A DNA stretch of 45,386 nucleotides, taken from contig JAYMTA010000076.1 of assembly GCA_036897625.1 (NCBI GenBank), positions 1-45,386 of the forward strand, given 5' to 3'. Under the pieces are notes generated by a model that was not told the DNA's origin, searched no databases, and saw only the letters and a list, made by a program, of their open reading frames with translations. Both the position numbers and the translations under genes were made by a program. The stretch comes from Pelargonium cotyledonis (Eukaryota > Streptophyta > Magnoliopsida > Geraniales > Geraniaceae). Below are positions 21,102 to 32,588 of the stretch, piece after piece (within the stretch, counting starts at the first letter, position 1; each line of letters begins with the position of its first letter).

Positions 21102-22800
21102 ACATCTCTTATCTATTGTATTTGTGTAATGACATGCCATGTTTTTCAATTCTATGCAACAAATCAGAAATTTCTGACTATGAGCTTGAAAGGAAGGAGC
21201 ATTCAACAAGACACTGAACATATACATTACCTCCTCCTCATTGTGTATTTGAACTACTTGATTTCGCCAACCAATGCTCCAAAACTCATTTTCAATCCAT
21301 TTAACGGGAGGATAGTTGAATCTCGATTGGTTTAAGACATGTGCATTGCACTTGACTTCGTCTTCCTCCATGAGCAGACCCTACAAATGCTATCCAAATT
21401 ATAACAAAGCATATCATGAAGCTTCATAGTTTATGATTGCATCGTTGAAACGAATGTTCCAACTTTCGAGAACCTTGTTTCAATTCATAAGCTGATATAG
21501 TTAATTATTTATTATATTAATACAAATTTGTGTTTTAAAATTGTTTACCAATGCATGTATGCAATAAAACAAATGACGGTCGTCAAATAGAAGTAAATAA
21601 AGCTAATGCCATGTATGTTGTTGAATGTCAAAGGTATGTTATTGAACTAGTTTACATGTTTGTACGCAACCAAACTAATGACGAACTGTTATTAGTCAAA
21701 TTTGTTAAATCCGACTGTTTAACTGACATTACTAATAAATAAAATAAAAACTATTTAATGATATCATTTTGTAACTAAAATAATGGCAATCTTTTATTTG
21801 TCAAATTTGTTAAATTATGTTACTTAACTTATACTTGTTTGTAACCAAACTAATGAAATTCTATAGCTAATACTTATTTGTTAATAACTAATGAGAATTT
21901 AATGATTGACAAATATATGTAAATTAACTACTCAACAAACATGGAAACAATATTATAATTGATTCATTGTTTCAAACATAAACAACAAAATCAATTCACA
22001 AATTAACTATAAATAATGCAAGTCTCTTGAAAAATCAAACTAAAATTACGTGCATACCTAGATATAATATTACGAATTTTTAACACTATTTATACATGTG
22101 AATATTTATCATCCATGTTGTTGTTGTTCTATTGAATTAATATTAGTTTTCGACCGGAAAATGTCTTCCTCTAAAAAAGATTATATTGAACTTTAAATTA
22201 TATTGTCTTCGTCTATTTTTTGCGTGAAAATATAGATACAACCTAACACTGAATCGAGTTGGTCACCAAGTGATGACTAATAAATTCGTTGTCCGACAAT
22301 AATTTTTTGGCCATCTTATAATGATGAGCCATCTAAATCCCTTTTTAACCTTACATATTGAATCATTTTCAAAACAAACAAAACAAAAAATTGAAAGTGA
22401 AAGTGAATACAAGTCGATGAATTAGCCAAGATTATAACAAGAAAAAAAAAAAAAAAAAAACCCAACAAACAACAATTGTAGCTGAAACCCAAGAAAATAT
22501 GTGTGTTTTCAGACAAACGACAACACATTACAACTCCACAGCTTCTTGAGCTGTCATCAAGTGATAATTCTACAACTTCTGTCCCTGATCGGACACGTGT
22601 CCTCCCCTTAAATTTTCTCTTATTACACCGAATTTAACATCACTGTCATCAAATAATCTCCCAATACTTTAATCATTCCACACGTGCTCCTTTCCACTTC
22701 CACGCCGGAAACTCCTCCACTCCGACTTCAAAATCAATACTCACTCCCTACCCACCGATCCATACTTCAAACCCTAGACCTTCCCTATTTTCCCACCATC
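21102..22800. other. AT-rich spacer with degenerate repeats
   Basis: After the lipase 3' end, 21480-21930 contains several loosely repeated words (ACCAAACTAATG twice; TCAAATTTGTTAAAT twice), suggesting an old, decayed repeat. A long A-run lies at about 22441-22460. From about 22580 the DNA becomes C-rich (promoter and leader of the hydrolase gene to the right). No gene recognised. Confidence 0.45.
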
Positions 22801-23034
22801 CAAACACCCACTTAAGCTCTCAACTAACCCCAAAGCTACTTTTTTGACAATATTTTCTTGCTCTTCTCGGTGTGATTTGAATTGGGTAGTCTTCAGATTT
22901 TGACATCTTCGTCTCTACACGGATTTTTATAGGATCAAATTTTGGAGCTGAAAAGGACAAACCCTAAACTGCCAGAGCTGATCTGTCTGGTCCCTTAAAG
23001 CAAGGAGCAATTGTTTTGATTTTGGGTTTTGGAG

Positions 23035-26000
23035 ATGGGGGCAGTGACGTCGTCGATGGCGGCGAAGTTCGCGTTCTTTCCGCCGAACCCACCGTCGTAC
23101 GAGGTGGCGGCAGACGAGGTGAGCGGGAAGCTGAAGCTGTCCGGGGCGCCGGTGAGGGAAAACGTCGACGTTTTGAAGCTGGGGACGAAGAGGGGGAATC
23201 AGGTGGTGGCGGCGTATATTAAGAACCCATTGGCGTCGCTGACGCTGCTCTACTCCCACGGCAACGCCGCCGATCTGGGTCAGATGTACGAGTTGTTCAC
23301 TGAACTCAGCTTGCATCTCCGAGTCAACCTTATGGGGTCAGTTTCACATTTGGATATTTTTTAATGATTAATTAATGATTTGAATTTTGTTAACTCTTGG
23401 TATTTATTTTTGTAGGTATGATTATTCTGGGTATGGACAGTCTACTGGGAAGGTACGTGTGGTATTTACTTTCTGGTGACAGAGTGATTGAAGAAAGTAG
23501 CTTGTATATTTTGAATTTCATTTTTTCTGGTATTGTGATGTTTGGTTACCGAGAAACAATGGAAAATGAAGGATTAGGAAAGTTTCTGATTTGGCCATAT
23601 TTAATTTGAATTCAATTGAGCTATTTACTTTCTGGTGACAGAGTGGTGGAAGATAGTAACTTGAATATTTTGGATTTCATATTTTCTGGTACTGTAATGT
23701 TTGGTCTCTGAGAAACAGTGGAAATTGAAGGATTAGTTTCCAACTTGGTATTAATGTTGTTTGAATTCAGTTGAGCTAATGTAGATTTTTTAGTTAATGC
23801 CTATGGGTTCTATTAAAAACGGTAGGGTTGAAGGGTCCAGCAAATGTTAAGTGCTAAATTAATTTGAAGATTTACTGACTTATAGAAAGTTTTTTCTCTT
23901 TTAATGCATCTTGTTGTTAAGTAGTGTACTTAATCAATTAATGACCAAAAGAGAATAATGAGTAGCTTTTATATCCCCATCATTTAATTCAATTGGGAGA
24001 TTGGAGAATATAAAGGTTACTGTCTGATTCTTTGAATTGGTTGAGTTAAATTTTTATGCCAATAGAGTGAAAGACGCATACAAAATTTGACATTTTTTGT
24101 TATGATTTTCTGGACAGCCGAGTGAGCAGAACACTTATGCTGATATAGAAGCTGTGTATAGGTGTCTTGAAGAGACGTATGGGGTAAAAGAGGAAGATGT
24201 TATTTTATATGGGCAATCAGTTGGCAGTGGACCCACTCTTGATTTAGCAACCCGATTGCAGAGATTGAGGGCAGTGGTTCTCCACAGTCCTATCATGTCT
24301 GGACTTCGGGTTATGTACCCAGTGAAGCGAACTTACTGGTTTGACATTTACAAGGTTTACCTTTCTATTATATTAATGTACTATAGTTTGAATTTGAAGT
24401 TCAATTGCTGATAATGTGGAGCCTAACTTCATTCCTGTAATTGCTTTCCTGTTTATTGTGCAGAATATAGATAAAATACCATTGGTTAGTTGTCCAGTTC
24501 TGATAGTTCATGTGAGTATTTCTTCTGAGGTCTCACTCAAGTAATGATTTAGATTTGTATAATTTTGGTGATTCCCAATTTACCGCAAATGGTTTAATCT
24601 ATGACATACAAGGTCTAACGTATCTAGTTTGAAATTCGTTTCATCAAAGCTTTTCATCGTAGTGCTTGTTTCCTGAAGTTTGTGTTTTCATTGAGACATT
24701 CCATTCCCATACACAGAAAGGTAGCGTTTGTATTTAGAAAAATTGGAATGGGAATGAGATTCTCATTCCAAAACCATTCTCATGACCACAGTCATAATAC
24801 AAAAGAAAAATATACTGCAGATTAACATACGATGACCCACATCTGAACAACATTTATAATCCAAATGCTACCTAATATGTTAATTTGCAGCTATGCATGT
24901 CTTTTGTGCTCTTGGTAGCTTGTAATCATTCAAGGTTAATTGATTGGTCCCATACGTGCCCTGTATTTCCCTTTGTTGTTGCATTAAGTCAAATGTATTT
25001 GAGCTTGTAAGAGATCCCTCCCGACTTAAGTACACCTATATACTTGAGGGTCCAATATCTCTTACCCAGCCTCACGTGAAGGGGAGTGTTACCGAATCCA
25101 CATCGAAAGAATGTGATTTCAGGCGCTACTTGAAATACTAGTTGGGCCCTCCGCCTATTAGTTTAAACTTTTGGGTTGGAGTCAAGTTTATCACGGTGTC
25201 AAAGCTGGATCTGTTTGGGCCTAATGACATGTCTGCCTTGCCTTCCGAATTAAGTTCACCTATTCACGCACATAGTTCGTTCTCTAGTCTCTCTAGACTT
25301 AATTCTCTCTTATCCATCCTGCACGTGTGGTGCTTGTGAAGGGGAATGTTAAGGAATTCCTCCCGACTTAAGTTCTTTCTTATCCAACCTCTCGTGCTGT
25401 TTTAAACAACACCCACGTGAGAGGAGGGTCCAATCTCTCTTATATAGTCTGCACGTGAGGGGATGTTAAAAGATCCACCATCGAAAGAAGGTGAATTCAG
25501 TCACCACTTGACATTAGTTGGACCCTCAAGCTTTTGGGTTAGAGTCAAGTTTAACAGAGCTATTTATATTTTTGATTAAATGTGAGACGATTATAGTTCC
25601 TGAAGCGGAGTACATCTACTAAAAACTCTCTGGATTTTTATTATTACCATCATGTATAGAGTTTCCGATTACTATCCCCTTGAATATTAACAACGAATCA
25701 TGTTGGGTGAGCTCAATTTTTGCAGCATGTGCATAGTTAGTTGTCCGTCCCATAGGGTGCTATATAGATACTGTATATGAAGTTTTATTATAATTTTCAC
25801 AGCTATACTCTCTTCATAAGTTTCAATTGGGTATGCTTTTGTGTCATGCATGCACATGCCAATTCCAGGTTTGGTACATAAATTGAATTGTATGCTAGAA
25901 CTACCGGTTGCAGCTGACAACTGTCAGTGCGGCAAATTTCCATGTTATCTAAGTATCTTATTTAATATAAAGGAGCCGTGTTTTGCATGTCACTTTCAGG

Positions 26001-26647
26001 GGACAGCTGATGATGTTGTTGATTGCTCTCATGGTAAGCAGCTCTGGGAGCACTGCAAGGAGAAGTATGAACCACTGTGGGTTAAAGGAGGGAACCATTG
26101 TGACTTGGAGCTGTTCCCACAGTATATTAAGCATCTCAAGAAATTCATATCAGCCATCGAGAAATCATATCGGAGAAATGGATCTGAGATGGTCACATAT
26201 CAACCAGAAATTCCCCGGAATAGCACAGACTTTAGAGAAAAGCCCAGACCTAGCACAGACCAGAGGGATAATAAGGCTAGGCTAAGTACTGACCAAAAAG
26301 AGAAATCTGGGCTAAATGTAGATCGTAAAGAAAAGTCAAGAGCAAGTACTGATAGGCGAGAAAAATCAAGAAAAAGTATTGATCATCCTGAAAAAGCGAC
26401 CAGTGGAACGGACCAGCCAGAGAAAGCTAGGAACAGCATTGACCGGTTAGCTTTTCTAGACTGGTGGCTAAATAATGTGTTTGCCATTTTATGTTTTCTT
26501 TCATCAACTGTATTCTGTTTATTGGACATATGAAGGTTACTTTTTCTGATTGTTTAATTGAATATTGGTGGCAGATTTGGGCACATGATGAGATCAGTTG
26601 GATTTTGCAATATTGATTGTTTCAAGCCCACAGCAGCTACAGTGTAA
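23035..26647 (+). CDS. ABHD17-type alpha/beta hydrolase (putative protein depalmitoylase)
   Basis: Plant homologue of ABHD17 (FAM108). Mammalian members, and plant ABAPT relatives, remove palmitate from membrane proteins by thioester hydrolysis. Exons are 23035-23336, 23416-23452, 24118-24354, 24464-24511, 26000-26445 and 26575-26647, giving 380 residues. The N-terminus MGAVTS has Gly2 and Ser6, which fits N-myristoylation, and runs into the family segment [14 protein letters not shown]. Further features are SHGNA (oxyanion side), the nucleophile elbow GQSVGSG with Ser147, Asp212 in GTADDVVD, and His241 in GGNHCDLE. The triad is complete. Residues about 282-357 are a 10-residue repeat tail unlike the catalytic part. 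The start is the first ATG after a C-rich leader. Introns 2 and 4 hold a 159-bp duplication and a short LTR element. Confidence 0.94.
23463..23780. repeat. Tandem duplication of about 159 bp in intron 2 of the hydrolase
   Basis: Unit 1 starts at 23463 and unit 2 at 23622, both with TATTTACTTTCTGGTGACAG. They run through AGAAACA(A/G)TGGAAA and end with TTCA(A/G)TTGAGCTA. The units differ by substitutions and small gaps, so the duplication is not recent. Confidence 0.85.
25006..25556 (+). mobile_element. TRIM (short LTR element), copy B, rearranged
   Basis: An LTR of about 107 bp runs 25087-25193, from TGTTACCG to AGTTTATCA. It is followed at once by GGTGTCAAAGCTGG, a primer-binding site of the Met-tRNA type, then about 150 bp of internal DNA ending in a purine-rich stretch. 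A related LTR lies at 25464-25556 (TGTTAAAAG..TTTAACA). A second, longer LTR-like start at 25347 and a repeated CTCCCGACTTAAGT (25016 and 25368) show that more than one copy or recombination product is stacked here. Each internal end carries CACGTGA next to purine runs. There is no coding capacity. It lies in intron 4 of the hydrolase, in the same orientation as the gene. Confidence 0.7.
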
Positions 26648-26857
26648 TGATGATGAAAGGTCAGTCAACAGATGTCAAAATTAGGTTGTATTTTCCTTTA
26701 CTTTTGTTTATTCAGCTGATATATTGGCTTCTTTGGGTGATGCTAAAATGTTATATTGTTACTTACAAAGATATAGAAAAGTAATTCAATCAATGGTAGC
26801 TTATGTGTTGTAATTCATACCGTCCCGAAAAAAAGAGAGGAAGAAGACTGATTCCAT

Positions 26858-26903
<46 letters not shown>

Positions 26904-28280
26904 AACTAGCTTTAATGTTATATGAATGCATGTTGTGTTTTGCTTGTCCCCGGAAACAAAATGTTTAATGCGTTAGGTTCACGCAACCATGAGCCTTCAT
27001 ATTCCTTTTATACGGACTCTTATTTTGAAGCACTGGTTTTGACTGTGATTTGGACCTATTGGCCAAACTTTTTAGCTTCACCTATGAAATATTTGTGTGA
27101 TTTCAGATGAGGGAATAGAGTTTTGTAGAATGTCATCTACAGGACACTCCATTTCCAGGGATTAATCACATATATGTTCAGCCTTGCAGGATGTCCGAAT
27201 GTTTCATAGCAGGTTGGAACTGATATGTTTCCAACGTGTGTTCCAAAATTCGTGGAGTGTTGTTACTTGAAGGTTGTTCCGATTGCTTCCTCATTGGCCT
27301 TGGAGTTCTTTTTCGTTTCCTTGTTTTTGAAAAGGAGTCGGTAGATTGGAGGAAAACACGGTAGATCTACAGAAACATCGTCTAAAATCAACAAAACAGA
27401 ACGAATGTACCCTAACTAGATGGATTAGATTAGGCATGTGTAGTGAAGTGAAACTCCGACTCGACGAGTGACTATCTATGTTGATATATATGTGCAGATT
27501 TTGCCCATTTTTTCTGTCAAGTATTATCAGCTTTTGGTGCCTTTAAAATTCATTTTGTGCATGTTGATGAACAAGTATGCTTCTTTAATAAATACCCTCT
27601 GCCAGAGCCAATGAAGTATGTAGAATCGGGCGGGTGCATCGCATTCGCATGCATGTGCTATTTCTGGAGTCTTGGTTAAATGTGTGTTTATTCATGATTT
27701 GGTATTCTTAGAGAAAGTTGCTGATTCTTGCACCAATGTACAGTTCAGATAATCTAAGACTACCAGACATGCACATTAACCTTCAACTATTAAAGATTCC
27801 TTAAACTCAAACGACCAAAACAGCGTTGATTAATTGTTTCAACTAACTAAAGCGACGTCGTTCTCCATTCAGTGTGTCAAAACTTATCATGGTAAGATGA
27901 TGACATCATCAATTTTTTTCTAGAAAATGATCAATTTAATCTAATTTATCGACACAGTTGCCGGCTTAAATCACGAGGTTCTTAAACAAGCTTACAAACT
28001 CGTGATTGATACATTCAAACCGTTTTATTATCCTTGAACTTAAGAATGTATTGAGCGATATCGAACATTTGCACTCTGCGGCAACCCCTCTGCATAAAGG
28101 CAATTGACACAAAGTTTACAGTAAAGCCCTTTAGAGGCTGAGGCTTCTAAAATGAAATCATTCGGCAGTTGAACAACGTCACCCATTTTATCTAAAAGCC
28201 AAAATAGAGGCTGAGACTGAGAGCTTCTCAGGTCCACCAGAGCTCAGAGCTCAGCTTCGACGAAGAAGAAGAAGAAGATA
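26648..28280. other. Spacer between hydrolase and PPR genes
   Basis: The first part is presumed 3' untranslated sequence of the hydrolase, including the (CT)n tract at 26860-26900. Near 27969-28007 a perfect 9-bp inverted repeat (AATCACGAG / CTCGTGATT) surrounds a 21-base loop. The end is the purine-rich leader of the PPR gene (AAGAAGAAGAAG just before its ATG). No further gene recognised. Confidence 0.45.
26860..26900. repeat. (CT)n microsatellite, about 20 units
   Basis: Uninterrupted CT repeat of about 41 bases, probably within the 3' untranslated part or just downstream of the hydrolase gene. Likely to vary in length between individuals. Confidence 0.97.
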
Positions 28281-30197
28281 ATGGATATCTTAACCTCAGC
28301 TCTTGCTTCAAGGTTCGTCCCATCTATTTTTCTTGATTTTCCCAATCCTAGTGTTCTCTCAAGAGCGAGGAGGCTTTGTTCTCATTCTCGATTCGCTGTT
28401 AAGCGACCCAAGTCGGTGTCTCCGACTCTCGGATCCGACAATAGGTCCTCGAACATGGAGGCTGAGGTTGCCGTTAATTTGTTTCATGAAAAAATCCGTA
28501 CTAGTTCAAGGCCTGATGTTTATGAATTAACCACTATTTTGGGGTTAATTGCCAGACAGAAACAATACTCCAAGGTCGTCTCTTTATATGAACTAATGGG
28601 TCATTTTGGAATTCCACCCAATATCTATACTATGAACATTGTGATAAATTGCTTGTGCAAGATGAGGAATGTTGATGCTGCTATGGGGTTGTTGAGAGAG
28701 ATGAAAGAGGGAATTTGCAAGCCCGATGTGTGTACTTATACTACACTGATTCATGGGCTCTGCAAAGCGAAAAACATAGATGTTGCTGATGAGTTGCTTC
28801 GGGAGATGAAGGAGCGGGGTTGCCAGCCGGATGTAATTACTTATAATACGATGATAGACGGGCTTTGCAAAACGGGAAATGCCACTGCCGCTGCTGAGTT
28901 GGTGAGGGAGATGGAAGAGTTGGGTTGCAACCCTGATATAATTACTTATAATGCATTGATGTATGGGCTTTGCAAAACGGGGTCCTTTGATGTTGCTGTT
29001 GATTTGCTGAGGGAGATGGGGAAGGGAAGTTGCAAGCCGAATGTAGTCACTTATAATATAGTGATTGATGGGCTTTGTGAAAGGAAGAACGTTATTGCGG
29101 CCGCTGAGTTGGTCGAGAGGATGGCGGAGGCAGGTTGCCCGCCCGGTGTGGTTTCTTATAATATCATTATAGGTGGGCTTTGCCAAACGGGAAATACCGC
29201 TGCTGCGCTTGAGCTGCTGTGGAAAATGGAAGAGTTTGGTTGCAAGCCTAACTCGATTTCTTTCAGTACGCTGATTGATTGGCTCTGCAAAGCGGGAAAC
29301 CCCGATGCTGCTGTTGTGCTTTTAAGGAGGATGGGAGAGGCAAATTGCAAGCCAGACGTATATACTTATAGTATATTGATAGATGGGATCTCTGAAATGG
29401 GAGACACTGCTGGTGCTCTTGAGTTGTTAAGGGAGATGCAAGAGGCAGGGTGCAAGCCTAATGTTTTTACTTATACTTCATTGGTAGATGGGCTTTGCAA
29501 AAGGGGAGACATTGTTGCTGCTGCTGAGTTGCTAAGAGAGATGGAAGAGGTTGGTTGCAAGCCTAATGTAATTACTTGTAATGCTTTCATAGGCGGGCTT
29601 TGCAAAACGGGAAACATTGATGCTGCTGCTGAGTTGGTAAAGAAAATGGAAATGGGAGAGGCTGGTTATAAGCCTACAATTATTACTTACAATACGTTGA
29701 TTGGTGGGATGTGTAAAATGAAAAATACAAATGCTGCTATTAAGTTGCTGAGGAAGATGGAAGGGAAGAGATGTCCGCCTACTGTTGTAACATATACCAC
29801 CATCATAGATAGCCTTTCTAAGGAAGGACTAAGAAATGAGGCTTTGAAAATCTTCACGGAGATGACAAGCAAAGGCATACAACCAAGTATCCATACTTAC
29901 AACTCTTTGATGTACAGTGTATCCAAATTGAAAGAAGCTACAGAATTGCTGCTAGAAATGATGCAAAATAATGTGAATCCAAATGTCCAAACCTTTAACA
30001 TATTACTGGATCTAGTGTGTAAAGAGAAGCATTTCGATGAAGCCCTTGAGATACTTGTGTTTATGGAAGAGAGGGGTTGTCCCCCAAATTGCAAGTCTTT
30101 CAGTACAATCATCGAAGCATTGCTGGAAAATAATGAGACTCATAAAGCAAATAAGCTTGCTCAAGAGATGATTGATAGAGGTCTAGCAAGACGGTAG
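28281..30197 (+). CDS. P-class pentatricopeptide repeat protein, 16 motifs
   Basis: Intronless, 638 residues. Proteins of this class bind single organelle RNAs, one base per repeat. Residues 1-79 contain an Arg/Ser-rich, acid-poor N-terminus of the kind that targets mitochondria or plastids. From residue 80 to the end there are sixteen back-to-back motifs: fourteen of 35 residues, one of 37 (motif 11) and one of 32 (motif 14). Typical segments are TYNTLIDGLCK-like helix A and LLREM.E.GCKPD-like ends. The motifs are unusually alike at both DNA and protein level, suggesting expansion by internal duplication, as in restorer-of-fertility-like PPRs. No E, DYW or SMR domain is present. Position-5/35 residues are TN, ND, TD, ND, NN, NG, NN, SD, SN, TN, NT, NT, TS, NN, NN, SR. 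The start is the first ATG after the GA-rich leader. Its 3' part has a broken copy at 19.2 kb. Confidence 0.95.
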   Translation: MDILTSALASRFVPSIFLDFPNPSVLSRARRLCSHSRFAVKRPKSVSPTLGSDNRSSNMEAEVAVNLFHEKIRTSSRPDVYELTTILGLIARQKQYSKVVSLYELMGHFGIPPNIYTMNIVINCLCKMRNVDAAMGLLREMKEGICKPDVCTYTTLIHGLCKAKNIDVADELLREMKERGCQPDVITYNTMIDGLCKTGNATAAAELVREMEELGCNPDIITYNALMYGLCKTGSFDVAVDLLREMGKGSCKPNVVTYNIVIDGLCERKNVIAAAELVERMAEAGCPPGVVSYNIIIGGLCQTGNTAAALELLWKMEEFGCKPNSISFSTLIDWLCKAGNPDAAVVLLRRMGEANCKPDVYTYSILIDGISEMGDTAGALELLREMQEAGCKPNVFTYTSLVDGLCKRGDIVAAAELLREMEEVGCKPNVITCNAFIGGLCKTGNIDAAAELVKKMEMGEAGYKPTIITYNTLIGGMCKMKNTNAAIKLLRKMEGKRCPPTVVTYTTIIDSLSKEGLRNEALKIFTEMTSKGIQPSIHTYNSLMYSVSKLKEATELLLEMMQNNVNPNVQTFNILLDLVCKEKHFDEALEILVFMEERGCPPNCKSFSTIIEALLENNETHKANKLAQEMIDRGLARR

Positions 30198-32539
30198 CAT
30201 AAGGTGAGTTTTATCATCTTGTAAAATTACTGTGATATCATAGACTGTTGACTTTAACAAAGTTAGAAAAAGCTAGAAGTTTGTAACATGTGGAGAAAAA
30301 TGGCATGTTACTATTAATAACCAGAGCTTAACTTTCCTTCTTCTTTGAAGTATTACTAGTTGCAATGAAATTTCTCTAACACTAGTTTTCAGTTCAGTTT
30401 TGTAATTCTAAATCTAATATGAAATGCATCAAAAGAATTTGCAAAAGTGAGAGTGTCACACCTTTTCTTGTTGATGGATAAAGTTGCACGCTTCCTTTGG
30501 TTGTTTTCTGAATTTAGCTATATTTGACTTGATTCGCAATTTTTTTCCAGTGTATAATCTTAATGTGTTATTTTTGTTGGGATTATGAATTTATCGATGT
30601 AAATGGACCATGAAGGAATTCTCTTCGTGTATCATCTTAGTAACGTTTCGCTATTCCTGTGAAGTGTATTACCAATTTTGCACTGGTATGGTTCAGATGG
30701 TCTTAGAATTTCATGTATCCTTCACAATATGAAAGGTGGTTTGCTTGCATCTCTTCTAAGCATATTCTGCCTGTTTTTTTTTTTTTTTTTTTTTTGATAG
30801 AATGGTATTCGTCCAATAAATTAGCAAGGCAAATAGTATGATTAGTGAACAAATCACTCCTTCAAGGCCCCAACTGTGTCTGTGGTAGCCTCTAGATTTC
30901 CTGTGTTTAAATTTTTGAGCAAAATATTCAGCATGTTTTGTATTCGATTTAAACTCTTTCCGTGCTTGTTTATTACTCTTTATCTCTAAATGAGTGTTTT
31001 GGTTTCTAATTCGAGAAAAATTATGAAGATGCTTGTTAGTGTTTACATATTCTCTCGTATACTCGTGGACATGTGTTGTAACAAGCTTAAGGAGTATTAA
31101 CTTATTATAACGATATTATTGACAAATCATGAGTAACTAATTTCTTAAAACGAAAAAAGACTCGTTTTGAGACAAATACTCAACATAAAACTGCACAATT
31201 TTGTTACGATTCTGTGCAAATTGGATTTTTTGTTCTAGAGCTAAAACTAAAGTCCCAATAAAAATCGAAAACGGGAAACGGCCAATTGGATTTTTTGATG
31301 ATTGACAATTTACTTGTTTTGTTGTTGTTGATGTTGAACTATAGTTCGTGAGATACATGAACATATAATGAGAGCATTTTGAAGAAGATGAATAATATAT
31401 TGGTAAAAAGGTGAAAAGTTGGGAAAGATGAGGGTATTTTGTGAGTAATTTTGTTTAAATGGTCATGTGAAAACTTGGGTTATAATTTTGAAAATTTCTG
31501 TTCGGTCTTGTGGATTGTAGATGGAACGAAAATATTGTATTACGTTCAAAATATTACAAATTAAATGTAAGTTTTGTTGCTGGAAGCCATCAAGTGTCAT
31601 TACCCTATAATTTGATTCAAACAAAAATTGTCACTATATCACTTGAATTTTAATTAGTTACCACTACAACGAGTTATAGATCAAAGTGGTTATAATTGAA
31701 TACAGCTACAAAAATATACACACAACCTAACGATTCTCAATCATTAGGGGAGACGTTAAATGGTTCCTAACACACCGAACTCTTCGTAAGACACTGACGT
31801 GTTGGTGATTTTTACTATTGCAGATCTCGTTTTCCTTCACAATTGAGAACGCCAAAGAAAACCATTTTTTCCTCTATGTCATATTCCTCGTGAGATCAGA
31901 CGTAGAGCGACGGCTAACCCAAGTTGCCATTTTATGTTGTTGTTTTATGAAGCCGAAATAAGACCTAAAATTTATCGTTTCATGTGTTACGGTGATTAGT
32001 GACATGGCTTGCCCAAGTGGCCAAGTGGCATGACAATATAGCATGGATGTGTTCTACCGGCTATAGCAATTTGCAGATAATAAATTTAAAAAGATTGAAA
32101 ATTCAAAATCGTACCAACTAAAAAAAATCAATTTAAAAACCACCTCCATAATTCAAAAAAGTCCAAAATGTCTCGAAACATTCAACCCCAAAAATAATTT
32201 AGTTCAAACTAAGAGGAAATATTTTAGTACAACTAATTGTGACAACTAAACTGATGATTAGGTTAGTGCGTCGATTTTAAGACGGTCATGTTCATGTATA
32301 TACTATTACTTGCTATTTCACACCAATAATTGTATGGTTTTCGTTGAAATTTACTACTTTCAGTGAAAAAAAAGCTACTGTACTTGGCGGATTCGATGCT
32401 TAACGATCTTCTCTCTTGAACATTTCGGATGCCAGATAATCATATTCGTACACTTCCAAATCCCAATCCTTGGTCTTCAAAACCTTGACTTGGCGATTCC
32501 CAAACCAAACCACTCCTGATTGTCCCTACTGTGAAGTGA
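30198..32539. other. Spacer between PPR and Furry-like genes
   Basis: PPR 3' untranslated region, then AT-rich DNA. A T-run of about 23 lies at 30774-30796. No coding region, RNA gene or recognisable element was found. The last 150 bases (C-rich) are the leader of the gene to the right. Confidence 0.45.
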
Positions 32540-32578
32540 ATGGAAGCTGAAATTGGAGCAGACCCGTCGTCGTCGTAG
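32540..32578 (+). promoter_or_regulatory. Upstream reading frame in the Furry-like leader
   Basis: An ATG at 32540 opens 12 codons ending in three Ser codons and TAG at 32576-32578, 10 bases before the main ATG at 32589. With so short a gap, reinitiation would be inefficient, so it could lower translation of the large protein. The main start has a better context (ACCATGA) and its protein start [11 protein letters not shown] matches the family. Confidence 0.6.
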
Positions 32579-32588
32579 CTTGTTCACC

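Noticed and set aside
27969-28007. 9-bp perfect hairpin as a terminator or microRNA precursor
   Set aside because: Stem too short and loop of 21 bases; plant microRNA precursors have stems of about 20 bp or more.
28593-29186. 197-codon antisense frame inside the PPR gene
   Set aside because: Its periodic pattern mirrors the PPR repeats on the other strand; it is a shadow of the real gene.
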